From contig JABGQA010000155.1 of the NCBI GenBank assembly GCA_018644665.1, positions 1 through 64,000 of the forward strand: a DNA stretch of 64,000 nucleotides. Direction: 5' to 3'. The notes beneath the pieces were generated by a model. The model was not told where the DNA came from, ran no database searches, and saw only the letters and a list, made by a program, of their open reading frames with translations. Shown piece after piece: positions 1 to 7,625 of this stretch; the stretch's first letter is position 1; each line of letters opens with the position of its first letter. This DNA is from Candidatus Poribacteria bacterium (lineage in GTDB: Bacteria; Poribacteria; WGA-4E; GCA-2687025). The position numbers and the translations under genes were made by a program.

Positions 1-68
1 GCCATCCTCGGTCAACCATTCATGCCAGCACCAGCGTCACCGGCTGAGTAGTCACAGGAGTTCTATTG

Positions 69-767
69 ATGCGGAACGCGACCGCAGTATTGGCGATCGG
101 CGCGATGTATATGCTCGCGCTGACGAACGCCAACGCTGCCCCAATGCTCAGCGACCCAGACGTCGAAGTCCCAATAGCGTCGCGCGGCAACGTCTTTGCA
201 GGCGCGCCCTTCAACGACTCCCCGGGGAGCAGTGACCTTAGCTTCAATCCCCAACTGACAATCGGCGGGAAGATCCTGGTCGAAGTGGGCACCGCTTGTA
301 AGGCCATCGTGCCGGAGGAGAACATCCCCGACGACGACGACCCAATCGGGTGGACCCTACCCGGGTTTGACGATTCGGACTGGGAAGACGCCGAATATGG
401 CGTCGGTTACGCCGACAACGATGACGCTACCGTGATGGGCGACGGCCAGCATGCCGCGATATACACCCGCACGAGCTTCGACGTGGGCGGTACCGGCGGC
501 ATTACCGAACTCGAGATCGGTATGGACTGGGACGACGGCTTCGTCGTCTGGATCAACGGCGTTGAGGCCGTTCGCGAATCCGGGACGGACATCTTCAGCC
601 CCGCGACGTGGGACTCGTGGACAGACGCCGGCAGCGGACACTCCCATGAAGCCACCGGCACCCTAGTCTTCATTACCGTACCGGTGAGAATCGTTGGCAG
701 CGTGCTGGCGATCGAGGCCGAAGGGAAACTCGTCGGGAGCTGGGGCGCTCTGAAGCGGCGGTATTAA
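69..767 (+). CDS. secreted galactose-binding-like domain protein
   Basis: A 232-residue protein with a signal peptide over about residues 1-24 (small-residue cleavage site after NANA). The middle, about residues 88-185, reads FDDSDWEDAEYGVGYAD, then IYTRTSFDV, then MDWDDGFVVWINGVE. That pattern is typical of the jelly-roll domain that accompanies lamin-tail and CotH-like secreted proteins and binds carbohydrate or cell surface. The last residues, GKLVGSWGALKRRY, resemble a short Trp-Gly-x-x-Lys motif that also appears before the sorting domain of the protein at 39691-41931. A TTG lies one codon upstream, but the ATG at 69 is better spaced from AGGAG at 56-60. The domain looks cut short before the C-terminus. 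Function is not known; export is well supported, binding is inferred. Confidence 0.7.
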   Translation: MRNATAVLAIGAMYMLALTNANAAPMLSDPDVEVPIASRGNVFAGAPFNDSPGSSDLSFNPQLTIGGKILVEVGTACKAIVPEENIPDDDDPIGWTLPGFDDSDWEDAEYGVGYADNDDATVMGDGQHAAIYTRTSFDVGGTGGITELEIGMDWDDGFVVWINGVEAVRESGTDIFSPATWDSWTDAGSGHSHEATGTLVFITVPVRIVGSVLAIEAEGKLVGSWGALKRRY

Positions 768-1270
768 GCGAGTTGCGCAGCCCTAGCACGGCGCGGTGCG
801 AGTCCCAATCCGCGCTATGCTGTGCGAACGGTCGAAGCTGGGGCCTCTTCGGCCCCGCTGTCCTTCGATAGCGTATTGACTCCCCGCGAAGCGTCTAGGG
901 GTGGAGGGCGTGTGGACCGCGCTCTCTCGCACGTGCGCTTCCGTTACATCTGCTCCTGTCGTCACGTTGGTTGGGCGTCCCCACGCTACGGACGCCCAAC
1001 CAACAGTGGCCCCCTTACCTATGCGTGACGCGCATCCCCGCGCTGATCCGACACGATGCGTTGGGCGATCGCTGTATGATGCCCACCTTCCCGTAGTCGG
1101 CATTCGGTCCCACTCTCCAATCTGAATCCCGCGCCCCGACGCGACATTCAGGCGTCTGCCCTCGAACCTGCGGGGATTGAGGGCAAGCGCGCTCCACTCG
1201 ACCCGTGCGGCAAAGATCCCAGGATACAGGGGGGTGCCGATGGCGATGGCAGAGGCGTGGAACTGCAGGT
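768..1270. other. intergenic region, 503 bp
   Basis: No convincing gene lies between the secreted protein and pyrE, which converge here. Short open frames lack family signatures and ribosome binding sites. The one structured element is the perfect hairpin at 966-1004. Confidence 0.6.
966..1004. repeat. perfect 15-bp inverted repeat
   Basis: The arms GTTGGTTGGGCGTCC (966-980) and GGACGCCCAACCAAC (990-1004) are exact reverse complements around a 9-base loop. There is no T-tract on either side. It lies between two convergent genes, so it could act as a bidirectional transcription barrier, or be a REP-like or mobile-element remnant. Confidence 0.75.
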
Positions 1271-1897
1271 TCATGCGTCGAGATGAGCTTCCCAGGCGTC
1301 CGGGTCGTCCAGGTAGTGCTGGATGTCGTCGTACTGAGCCTGATCGAGAGCGCCCAGCCGCAGGTACTCGGCCAGCGTCTCGTCCAACGTGATTAGCGAC
1401 CTGAGTTCCGAGCCACGCGCCGCCACGGCTTCCGTCCCGCCCTGCTGTCGGTCCAACACGACGAGGATGCACGCGACATCGACCTCGGCGCGCGCGAACC
1501 CGTCGAGAAATGCGAACTTGCTCGTGCCCTGCGTGATGAGATCGTCAAGAAGCACGACGCGCTGTCCGGGCGCTATCACGCCCTCGATCTGCGAGCCGGT
1601 CCCGTAGTCCTTCGGCTCCTTGCGCACATAGACCATCGGCATCGAGAGCTTGTGCCCGACAACCGCCGCGAGGGGGATGCCCGCAGTTTCGGCTCCGGCC
1701 ACGACATCCACTCCCAGGGCCCTACAGGCTTCCGCCAAGCCGTCGGTGATGCTATCCATCGCCTCGGGCACCGACGGAACTACGCGCAGGTCCACGTAGA
1801 TCGGACTGCGCGCGCCCGACTTGAGCGTGAAGACGCCATGTCGCAGGACTTCGGCCTTCACCAGGGCTTCGGCTATCTGTGCTTTGGACGTCGGCAT
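1271..1897 (-). CDS. pyrE: orotate phosphoribosyltransferase
   Basis: This 208-residue enzyme would join orotate to PRPP, giving orotidine 5'-monophosphate in de novo pyrimidine synthesis in the cytoplasm. The N-terminal part carries the typical FTLKSGARSPIYVDLR segment. The PRPP-binding loop reads VVLLDDLITQGTSK, close to the family pattern with two acidic residues and a Gly-Thr turn. Length is normal. The frame is open 38 codons further upstream, but MPTSKAQIAEALV is the natural N-terminus and GGAG lies just before it. It is not adjacent to other pyrimidine genes. A divergent small gene begins about 90 bp upstream. Confidence 0.92.
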   Translation of the reverse strand: MPTSKAQIAEALVKAEVLRHGVFTLKSGARSPIYVDLRVVPSVPEAMDSITDGLAEACRALGVDVVAGAETAGIPLAAVVGHKLSMPMVYVRKEPKDYGTGSQIEGVIAPGQRVVLLDDLITQGTSKFAFLDGFARAEVDVACILVVLDRQQGGTEAVAARGSELRSLITLDETLAEYLRLGALDQAQYDDIQHYLDDPDAWEAHLDA

Positions 1898-1984
1898 AGT
1901 CGCTCCGCTAGACGTGTGAGATCGGGCGTCATCGGTTCGCAACGGACGCCCCGTGTGATATGTTACGACGCCCGGAGGAAAAGC

Positions 1985-2269
1985 ATGGAACCTACCCACA
2001 TCATGGTGCATCTGCGGGCCGACGCCGAGGCCGGCTCACCAGCGATCACGGCGCTCCGCGATTCCGCGTTGACCTGTGGCTGCGCGGAGTCGGCGGCGTT
2101 CGACATCGCGGGGTCGGCGCCTTCGCCCGACCTGGCCGACGCGACGCACGCCATCTGGCAGGTCTGGTATTCCGAGGGGCTGTATCGCCAGTGGCGAGAC
2201 GGCCTCGTGGCGCCGGAGGGCGTCGATATCGTCGGCTTTCTTGAACTCGCCCCGGTCGCCGGGGCATGA
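1985..2269 (+). CDS. small conserved-looking hypothetical protein
   Basis: A 94-residue protein I do not recognise. The ATG at 1985 follows a good GAGGAAA ribosome binding site. A frame open further upstream has no comparable signal. The protein starts MEPTHIMVHLRADAEAGS, has a Cys-Gly-Cys in the middle and two Trp in a short helix-like segment (AIWQVWYSEGLYRQW). There is no signal peptide or membrane segment. Its stop overlaps the ATG of the histidine phosphatase at 2266 (ATGA), which suggests translational coupling and a shared role. The reading frame and the coupling are solid; the function is unknown. Confidence 0.6.
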   Translation: MEPTHIMVHLRADAEAGSPAITALRDSALTCGCAESAAFDIAGSAPSPDLADATHAIWQVWYSEGLYRQWRDGLVAPEGVDIVGFLELAPVAGA

Positions 2270-2934
2270 GGCTATACCTGGTACGACACGGTCAATCGAC
2301 GCTAAACCGAGGTCAACTGAACGCGCAGGACGCGCCGCTTACGAAGCTCGGATTCCAGCAGGCCGAGTGGGCCGGTGAGGCGTTGAGCTACGAGGGCATC
2401 CACCGGCTTTACACGAGCCCGTTGAGGCGGGCCGTCCAGACGGCGACCCGCATTTCAGACGCCTTGGACATGCCGCCGCACGTGCGGCCGGAGCTGTGTG
2501 AGTACGGCGGCATCTGGCCCGTGCCGGGGCCGGATGGGCCGCTGTATTACGACGGGCTCACCCGCGCGGAGTTGCTGACGATATGCCCGGCGGCCATCGC
2601 GCCCGAGTCGATCACGGATCGCGGCTGGTGGTTCCACAGATTTACGCCGCCCTGCGACGACTCACTGAGGCACGCGCGGGAGTCGGCGCGCAGCCTGCTC
2701 GCGGAGTTGGCGGAGACGCTCACCGGGGGCGAGGATCGCGCGGCGCTTGTGGGGCACGGCGGCATCCTCGACATCATCCTCTGCGAGGCTCTGGGCTACG
2801 AGCCGCATTCGGTGCACATCCGGCTGATGCACGACAACGGGGCCATCTCGCGACTGGACGTAGAGAACGGCCGAACGCGGGTCGCCTATATGAACCGGAT
2901 CGACCACCTTCGCGCCGGCCACCGATCCGCTTGA
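2266..2934 (+). CDS. histidine phosphatase family protein
   Basis: A 222-residue member of the phosphoglycerate mutase-like superfamily. The N-terminal RHG motif (R7, H8, G9) supplies the phosphorylated His. SPLRRAVQTA (R54/R55), an acidic residue near E79 and the second catalytic His in LVGHGG (H164) complete the active site. These enzymes hydrolyse small phosphate esters such as sugar phosphates; the substrate cannot be read from sequence. It overlaps the preceding 94-residue gene by four bases. A paralogue of the same architecture, including the same WWF segment before the second half, lies at 55489-56166. Confidence 0.85.
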   Translation: MRLYLVRHGQSTLNRGQLNAQDAPLTKLGFQQAEWAGEALSYEGIHRLYTSPLRRAVQTATRISDALDMPPHVRPELCEYGGIWPVPGPDGPLYYDGLTRAELLTICPAAIAPESITDRGWWFHRFTPPCDDSLRHARESARSLLAELAETLTGGEDRAALVGHGGILDIILCEALGYEPHSVHIRLMHDNGAISRLDVENGRTRVAYMNRIDHLRAGHRSA

Positions 2935-2957
2935 CCGGCGAACACGAGGTACTCAGT

Positions 2958-4274
2958 ATGACAAGGGATGTGTGGGCGACGCGTGGTCGCCAATGGATGG
3001 CGGTCGTGACGTTGATGGCCCTACTTTGCGTGAACGTCCTCTACGGAGCGGAAGGAGAATCCGTGTCCGATTCCACAGTAAGCGTGCGAGATCATGGAGC
3101 GGCCGGCGACGGCGTGGCCGACGACACCCAGGCGTTTCAGGCGGCGATGGACGCCGTCGGAGAGGCGGGCGGCGGCATCGTCGAGGCGCCGCGCGGCACG
3201 TACCGGATAAACGGGACGCTCACGATCCCCGCATCCGTGACGCTTGAGGGTGTCTTCCGCGCAGTGCCGTCGCACGCTGGCATTCGCGATGCCGGCCAGC
3301 CGAGACCCGACAGCGGCACGGTACTCCTCGCCTACGCGGGCGCCGGCAGCGAGGAGGGCGAGCCATTCATCACCATCGGCAGCAACGCGACGCTGCGCGG
3401 CGTCGTCGTGTTCTACCCCGAGCAGGCGCCGGACGAAATCCCCACGCCCTATCCGTGGACGATCGCCATGCGGAGAAACAACCCGTCGATCATCGACGTT
3501 GAGTTGTTGAACCCGTACAACGGCATCGACTGCACGCGGAACCAGCGACATCTGATTCGGAACGTGCAGGGCCAGCCACTGAGACGCGGCATCTACGTGG
3601 ACTCGATCTACGACATCGGCCGCATCGAGAACGTGCATTGGAACCCGTGGTTCTCCATGAAGGAGAAGCTGTTCCAGTGGCAGATGGAGCATGGCGAGGC
3701 GTTCATATTCGGACGGACGGACTGGCAGTACGTGCTGAACACGTTCTGCTTCGGCTACAGGGTCGGGTACCGGTTCATCGAGTCGGAGAATGGCGTCTGC
3801 AACGGAAACTTCCTCGGCATCGGAGCCGACGACTGCTGGGTGGCCCTGGAGGTCGACAAGTGCGCCCCGTTCGGCCTGCTCATCACGAACGGCGAGTTCG
3901 TGTCGTTCCACGGCCCCGACCCGACAATGATCGCCGTGGCCGAGGAGAATCGTGGCAGCGTGCGGTTCGTGAACTGTGCCTTCTGGGGACCCAACAACCA
4001 GATCGCGAAGGTCGGCGGCGGGACCGTCGGCTTCTCGGACTGCACGTTCGTGCAGTGGGACCGCAACAGAGAGGGCAGGCACGCGATCCAGGCGACGGGC
4101 GGCAGCCTCATCGTCCGAGGCTGTGAGTTCCGTGCGGACGCGCCCCAGGTGTCGCTGACCGCAGACGTGCGGCGCGCGGTGATCACGGGGAACCTGTTCT
4201 CGGGCAGCGCCCGGATAGCGGACGCGGGCGCCGGCAATGTCCAGATCGGCCTGAACTCCGCGGATGAGGATTGA
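2958..4274 (+). CDS. secreted pectate-lyase-like beta-helix protein
   Basis: A 438-residue protein with a signal peptide (about residues 1-30). It then has the opening of the Pectate_lyase_3 / GH28-related fold, VRDHGAAGDGVADDTQAFQ, followed by about ten right-handed beta-helix coils rich in Asn, Gly and Cys. The RINGTLTIPASVTLEG segment is the usual second coil. Such proteins cleave or bind polysaccharides, often uronate-containing ones, outside the cytoplasm. GAGG sits ten bases before the ATG at 2958; an in-frame extension upstream overlaps the phosphatase gene and is not credible. It is separated by 23 bp from the phosphatase and four bases from the SRAP gene. Substrate unknown. Confidence 0.8.
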   Translation: MTRDVWATRGRQWMAVVTLMALLCVNVLYGAEGESVSDSTVSVRDHGAAGDGVADDTQAFQAAMDAVGEAGGGIVEAPRGTYRINGTLTIPASVTLEGVFRAVPSHAGIRDAGQPRPDSGTVLLAYAGAGSEEGEPFITIGSNATLRGVVVFYPEQAPDEIPTPYPWTIAMRRNNPSIIDVELLNPYNGIDCTRNQRHLIRNVQGQPLRRGIYVDSIYDIGRIENVHWNPWFSMKEKLFQWQMEHGEAFIFGRTDWQYVLNTFCFGYRVGYRFIESENGVCNGNFLGIGADDCWVALEVDKCAPFGLLITNGEFVSFHGPDPTMIAVAEENRGSVRFVNCAFWGPNNQIAKVGGGTVGFSDCTFVQWDRNREGRHAIQATGGSLIVRGCEFRADAPQVSLTADVRRAVITGNLFSGSARIADAGAGNVQIGLNSADED

Positions 4275-4278
4275 TGCC

Positions 4279-4971
4279 ATGTGTGGGCGCTTCGTGACGA
4301 CGTTCGACGCAGAGATGATCCAGCGTCTTTTCGATGTCGGTGAGCCGCCGGAGCTGCCGACGCGGTACAACGTCGCGCCCACACAGCCCATCTACTCCGT
4401 GCGCATGGGAGAGAGCGGCGCCCGTGAGAGCGCCTACCTGCGGTGGGGGCTCATCCCAAGCTGGGCGAAAGACACCAGCAAGACGACCGGCATGATAAAC
4501 GCGCGCTCCGAGACCGTCGCGGAGAAGCCGTCGTTCAAGGCGGCGTTCAAGCGGCGACGGTGCATCGTGCCGATCAGCGGGTTCTACGAATGGCAGAAGA
4601 CACCCGGCGGCAAGCAGCCGCACTTCATCCGCTCTGTGGACGAGGAGCCGCTTGCCGTCGCCGCCATATGGGAAGTGTGGACGAAGGGCGAGGAGGCGTA
4701 CATCGAAACGTGCGCGCTCCTCACGATGGACGCCAACGAGACCGTCGCGCCCGTGCATCATCGCATGCCGGTGATCCTGGAGCCCGACATCTGGGACATC
4801 TGGCTCGACCCGATGGTCGAGAAGGCGTCCGACGTGCTTTCGCTGCTGGGGCCTTGCCCGGATGAGAAGCTCGAAGCGTACCCCGTCAGCCGACACGTGA
4901 ACAGCCCGCGGAACGACGACGAGAAGTGCATCCAACCGGAGGTCGTGGAGACGGGTCGGTCGCTGTTCTGA
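4279..4971 (+). CDS. SRAP (YedK/HMCES-type) abasic-site protein
   Basis: A 230-residue SOS response-associated peptidase-like protein. This family forms a covalent thiazolidine link between Cys2 and abasic sites in single-stranded DNA. Cys2 follows the initiator Met directly (MCGRF), which fixes the start at 4279 rather than at an in-frame ATG 15 bases earlier. The other key residues are visible: RYNVAPTQ near residue 30, INARSE (N74), the Glu in SGFYEW (E104) and the His in HHRMP (H161). Length is normal. It begins four bases after the beta-helix gene, so they may be co-transcribed, but no functional link is apparent. Confidence 0.92.
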   Translation: MCGRFVTTFDAEMIQRLFDVGEPPELPTRYNVAPTQPIYSVRMGESGARESAYLRWGLIPSWAKDTSKTTGMINARSETVAEKPSFKAAFKRRRCIVPISGFYEWQKTPGGKQPHFIRSVDEEPLAVAAIWEVWTKGEEAYIETCALLTMDANETVAPVHHRMPVILEPDIWDIWLDPMVEKASDVLSLLGPCPDEKLEAYPVSRHVNSPRNDDEKCIQPEVVETGRSLF

Positions 4972-5035
4972 GCATGGCGCTCGTCGGGACGCGCCATGGA
5001 CGACCCGGCGATTTCGTCACTCGGAGCCACGGACG

Positions 5036-5623
5036 ATGGCGGCAAGCGTTCTCGCGTCAGGGACACGAGCCGTTCTGAGAGACCCCCGGCCTTCCGACGC
5101 CGACAGATGGGTGTATTGGCGCGACCACGGCGTCTGGCGGGAATACGACGCGCCGTGGGAGGCCCTACGCCCCCCGCTCACGGCTGAGCAGCAGCAACAG
5201 ACCCACCGTTCCTTTATCGACAGGTGTTCCGACGCTCATCCGTCACCGCGGGCCAACGCCATCGTCGCCACGACCGAAGGCGTTCCGGTGGGGACGGTGA
5301 ACCGCTGCGGCGAGAAGCGCTTCCCCGACGCGTGGTATGTCGGTATCAGCATCTGCGAGGACGCGTGTCTCAACCAGGGCATTGGGTCCGACGCGTTGGC
5401 GCTGTGGGTCGACTACCTGTTCGCGCACTCGGATGTCCACCGGATCGGCCTGCGCACGTATTCGTTCAACGAGCGGATGATGCGGGTAGCTGAGAAGGTC
5501 GGCTTTGCGCGCGAGGCGGTCGAGAGAGAGCTAATCCTGTGGCGTGGCGAATGGCTGGATCGCGTGAGCTACGGCATGCTCCGCGGCGAGTGGGAGGGGC
5601 GACGGGCCAACGCCACGGGTTGA
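5036..5623 (+). CDS. GNAT family N-acetyltransferase (RimJ/RimL-like)
   Basis: A 195-residue acyl-CoA-dependent N-acetyltransferase. The start reads as the usual RimL-type beta strand (AVLRDPRPSDADRWVYW). The acetyl-CoA pyrophosphate loop is LNQGIGSDAL, and the C-terminal half has the characteristic HRIGLRTYSFNERMMRVAEK and VGFAREAVERE, where an Asn and a Gly-Phe turn mark the family. The substrate, whether a protein N-terminus, an antibiotic or a small amine, cannot be read. The upstream gap is about 60 bp and it may follow the SRAP gene in transcription. Confidence 0.85.
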   Translation: MAASVLASGTRAVLRDPRPSDADRWVYWRDHGVWREYDAPWEALRPPLTAEQQQQTHRSFIDRCSDAHPSPRANAIVATTEGVPVGTVNRCGEKRFPDAWYVGISICEDACLNQGIGSDALALWVDYLFAHSDVHRIGLRTYSFNERMMRVAEKVGFAREAVERELILWRGEWLDRVSYGMLRGEWEGRRANATG

Positions 5624-5658
5624 CGATAGCATGCCGTCGTCGTTCTTAGCCGCGGCAG

Positions 5659-5970
5659 CTAGCGGTCCACCGGCTCCAGCGCGATGCGATAGCCGAGCCC
5701 CCGCAGAATCGCGCCAACGGTGTTGAGTCGCGGATTGCCTGCGGCTGAGAGTGCCTTGTGCAGCGTCTGGCGGCGGACGTCTGTCGCCTTCGCTAGGCGT
5801 CCGATCCCGCCTTGGGCTTCGGCGACCGTACGCAGTGCGAGAAGCAGCGCCGCAGTGTCCCCGTCCCTGTCGTATTCGGCGAACGCCTCCTCCAGATAGG
5901 CGTGGCGTTCCTCAGCGTCGTCGCGCAGGTCGTTGATGAGAGCGGCTCGGTAGTCGCGATGTGGCATCAT
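5659..5970 (-). CDS. higA: HigA-like antitoxin (XRE-type)
   Basis: A 103-residue DNA-binding antitoxin, downstream member of a toxin-first pair. The C-terminal half carries a helix-turn-helix (IGRLAKATDVRRQTLHKALS followed by GNPRLNTVGAILRGLGYR), matching the addiction-module antidote family. Its start overlaps the toxin stop: two ATG codons in a row (5970 and 5967) sit across the TGA, so translation is coupled. It would neutralise the toxin and repress the operon. Symbol given by family only. Confidence 0.82.
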   Translation of the reverse strand: MMPHRDYRAALINDLRDDAEERHAYLEEAFAEYDRDGDTAALLLALRTVAEAQGGIGRLAKATDVRRQTLHKALSAAGNPRLNTVGAILRGLGYRIALEPVDR

Positions 5971-6308
5971 TGCCGCCTTCGCTTGTAGTCGTCCCAATAT
6001 CGCTTCGCGACGTCTAGGTCCCGTCGCTGGCCGTCCTTCTCCCCACCACAGAGCAGCAGCACGATGTCGGCGCCATCCTCGCCGAAGTAGATCCGGTAGC
6101 CAGGGCCGAAGAACAGTCTGAGTTCACGCACGCCGTCACCCACGGACTTGCAGTCGCCGAAGGCGCCCACCTCCACACGGTCAAGACGCGCTCGAATCCG
6201 GGCGCGCGTGCGGCGATCGCCCAGCGACTTGATCCAGTCGATGAATGGCTGCCTCCCGCTCTCTTCCGTGTAGATCCTGAGCGTCCGTGATTCGCGATGC
6301 TCCACCAC
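5967..6308 (-). CDS. higB: HigB/RelE-type toxin
   Basis: A 113-residue RelE/ParE superfamily protein of the phage Gp49-like HigB group, expected to be a ribosome-dependent mRNA interferase. It has the expected beta sheet (VRELRLFFGPGYRIYFGED and IVLLLCGGEKDGQ) and a basic C-terminal helix (DLDVAKRYWDDYKRRRQ). Translation begins at GTG; two GTG codons are adjacent, and GGAG lies upstream. Toxin before antitoxin is the normal HigBA order. A perfect palindrome with promoter-like bases lies about 30 bp upstream. Confidence 0.85.
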   Translation of the reverse strand: MVEHRESRTLRIYTEESGRQPFIDWIKSLGDRRTRARIRARLDRVEVGAFGDCKSVGDGVRELRLFFGPGYRIYFGEDGADIVLLLCGGEKDGQRRDLDVAKRYWDDYKRRRQ

Positions 6309-6339
6309 ACCTGGGCTCCAGATGATGGCCAGGATTGTA

Positions 6340-6349
6340 CACTATAGTG
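6340..6349 (-). promoter_or_regulatory. operator/promoter of the higBA pair
   Basis: CACTATAGTG is a perfect 10-bp palindrome 31 bp before the toxin start. Read on the minus strand the stretch is CACTATAGTGTACAAT, which contains TATAGT and TACAAT, both good -10 hexamers. A palindrome over the -10 is where an XRE antitoxin would repress. Inferred from position and symmetry. Confidence 0.55.
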
Positions 6350-6467
6350 GACGCACTGCGGATCATTGCCGCGGCCGACCACCGTTCCATGTTGTCGGCT
6401 CCGCGCAGGCCTGCCACACTTGGCTGCGCTTGCAGCGTGCGGCTGCCACACTCGCGCGGGGGACGCC

Positions 6468-7604
6468 ATGAACATCACGGAGATACGCGCCGTCGGGCTC
6501 GTAGGGGCCACACCGGAGGGCGGCTGGTCCGATGAACTGCAACCCGACGACTGCGTCCACACCCTCATTGCCGTCGATACCGACGCGGGCGTCACGGGCC
6601 TGGGCGGCGTCTTCACGAACGACGGCCTGGTCCTCGCGGCGCTGGACGTCCTTCGCCCGTTCTACGAGGGCGAGACGGCCCTGGAGCCGGAGCGCGTCAC
6701 GGAGAAGCTGCGGCAGAACATGTTCTGGCTCGGCCGCGGCGGGTCCATCGAGCACACGATCAGCGGCATCGACATCGCGCTGTGGGACATCCTCGGCAAA
6801 GCCACGGGTCAGCCGGTCGGTCGCCTTCTCGGCGGGCGCTATCGGGACCGAGTGAAGCCGTACGCGTCGCTGCTCATGGACCATCCGTCGCGGATGGCCG
6901 CGCATCTCGACCCGCTTTACGATCACGGCTTCCGCGCGTTCAAGATAGGCTGGGGGCCGTTCGGACGCGAGAGCGACGCGACCGACGAAGCGATCGTCAA
7001 AGCCGCGCGGGATGCGGTCGGCGACGACTCGCTGCTCATGGTGGATGCGGGCGGCAGCGACGCGTTCTGGTCGCAAGGCCACAAATGGGCGCTACGGACT
7101 TCGCGGATGCTCGCGGAATACGACGTAGCGTGGTTCGAGGAAGCCTTGGCGCCGGACGACATAGAGAACCACAGGCTGCTACGCGAACATGCGCCCGTGC
7201 CGATCGCGGGCGGCGAAGTGCTCACCCGTCGGCAGGCTTTCCGCCCGTGGATCGAGACGGGCGCGCTCGACATCGTGCAGCCGGACGTCACGAAGGTCGG
7301 CGGCATCACGGAGTCGCGGCGTATCGCGTGGATGGCGCAGGACCACGGTCTACAGATGATTCCGCACGGGTGGAACACGGCCATTGGGTTGGCGGCAGAC
7401 CTGCAACTCGCGTCCGCGTTCTCGAATACGGACCTCGTGGAGTACATCACCGGGTCGCCATACGTTGACGACATCATCGAAGGCGGTTGGACGTTGGATG
7501 AGAACGGCTTGCTGGAGATACCGGCCGCGCCGGGCCTCGGCATAGAACTCGACATGGACGCCGTGGAACGCTACGCGCGCAAGGGTTCCGACCCGTTGCT
7601 GTAA
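6468..7604 (+). CDS. mandelate racemase/enolase-superfamily enzyme
   Basis: A 378-residue enzyme of the mandelate racemase/muconate lactonizing group, which abstracts the alpha-proton of a carboxylate, usually an acid sugar, to racemise or dehydrate it. Metal ligands read as D193 (MVDAGG), E224 (WFEEAL) and E250 (AGGEVL). The His-Asp dyad is H300 (IPHGWNTAIG) with D273 (QPDVTK). The Lys motif is K159-I-G161, so the second Lys of KxK is missing and the His-Asp side probably provides the base, as in acid-sugar dehydratases. The frame extends 34 codons upstream, but MNITEIRAVG is the normal N-terminus. A Gfo/Idh/MocA gene follows 21 bp downstream, suggesting a sugar-acid pathway. Confidence 0.85.
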   Translation: MNITEIRAVGLVGATPEGGWSDELQPDDCVHTLIAVDTDAGVTGLGGVFTNDGLVLAALDVLRPFYEGETALEPERVTEKLRQNMFWLGRGGSIEHTISGIDIALWDILGKATGQPVGRLLGGRYRDRVKPYASLLMDHPSRMAAHLDPLYDHGFRAFKIGWGPFGRESDATDEAIVKAARDAVGDDSLLMVDAGGSDAFWSQGHKWALRTSRMLAEYDVAWFEEALAPDDIENHRLLREHAPVPIAGGEVLTRRQAFRPWIETGALDIVQPDVTKVGGITESRRIAWMAQDHGLQMIPHGWNTAIGLAADLQLASAFSNTDLVEYITGSPYVDDIIEGGWTLDENGLLEIPAAPGLGIELDMDAVERYARKGSDPLL

Positions 7605-7625
7605 CGGCGCCGGCCCCGAAGGGAT

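Noticed and set aside
3021-4391. A 456-codon open frame on the minus strand
   Set aside because: It covers the beta-helix gene in antisense and has no signature or ribosome binding site.
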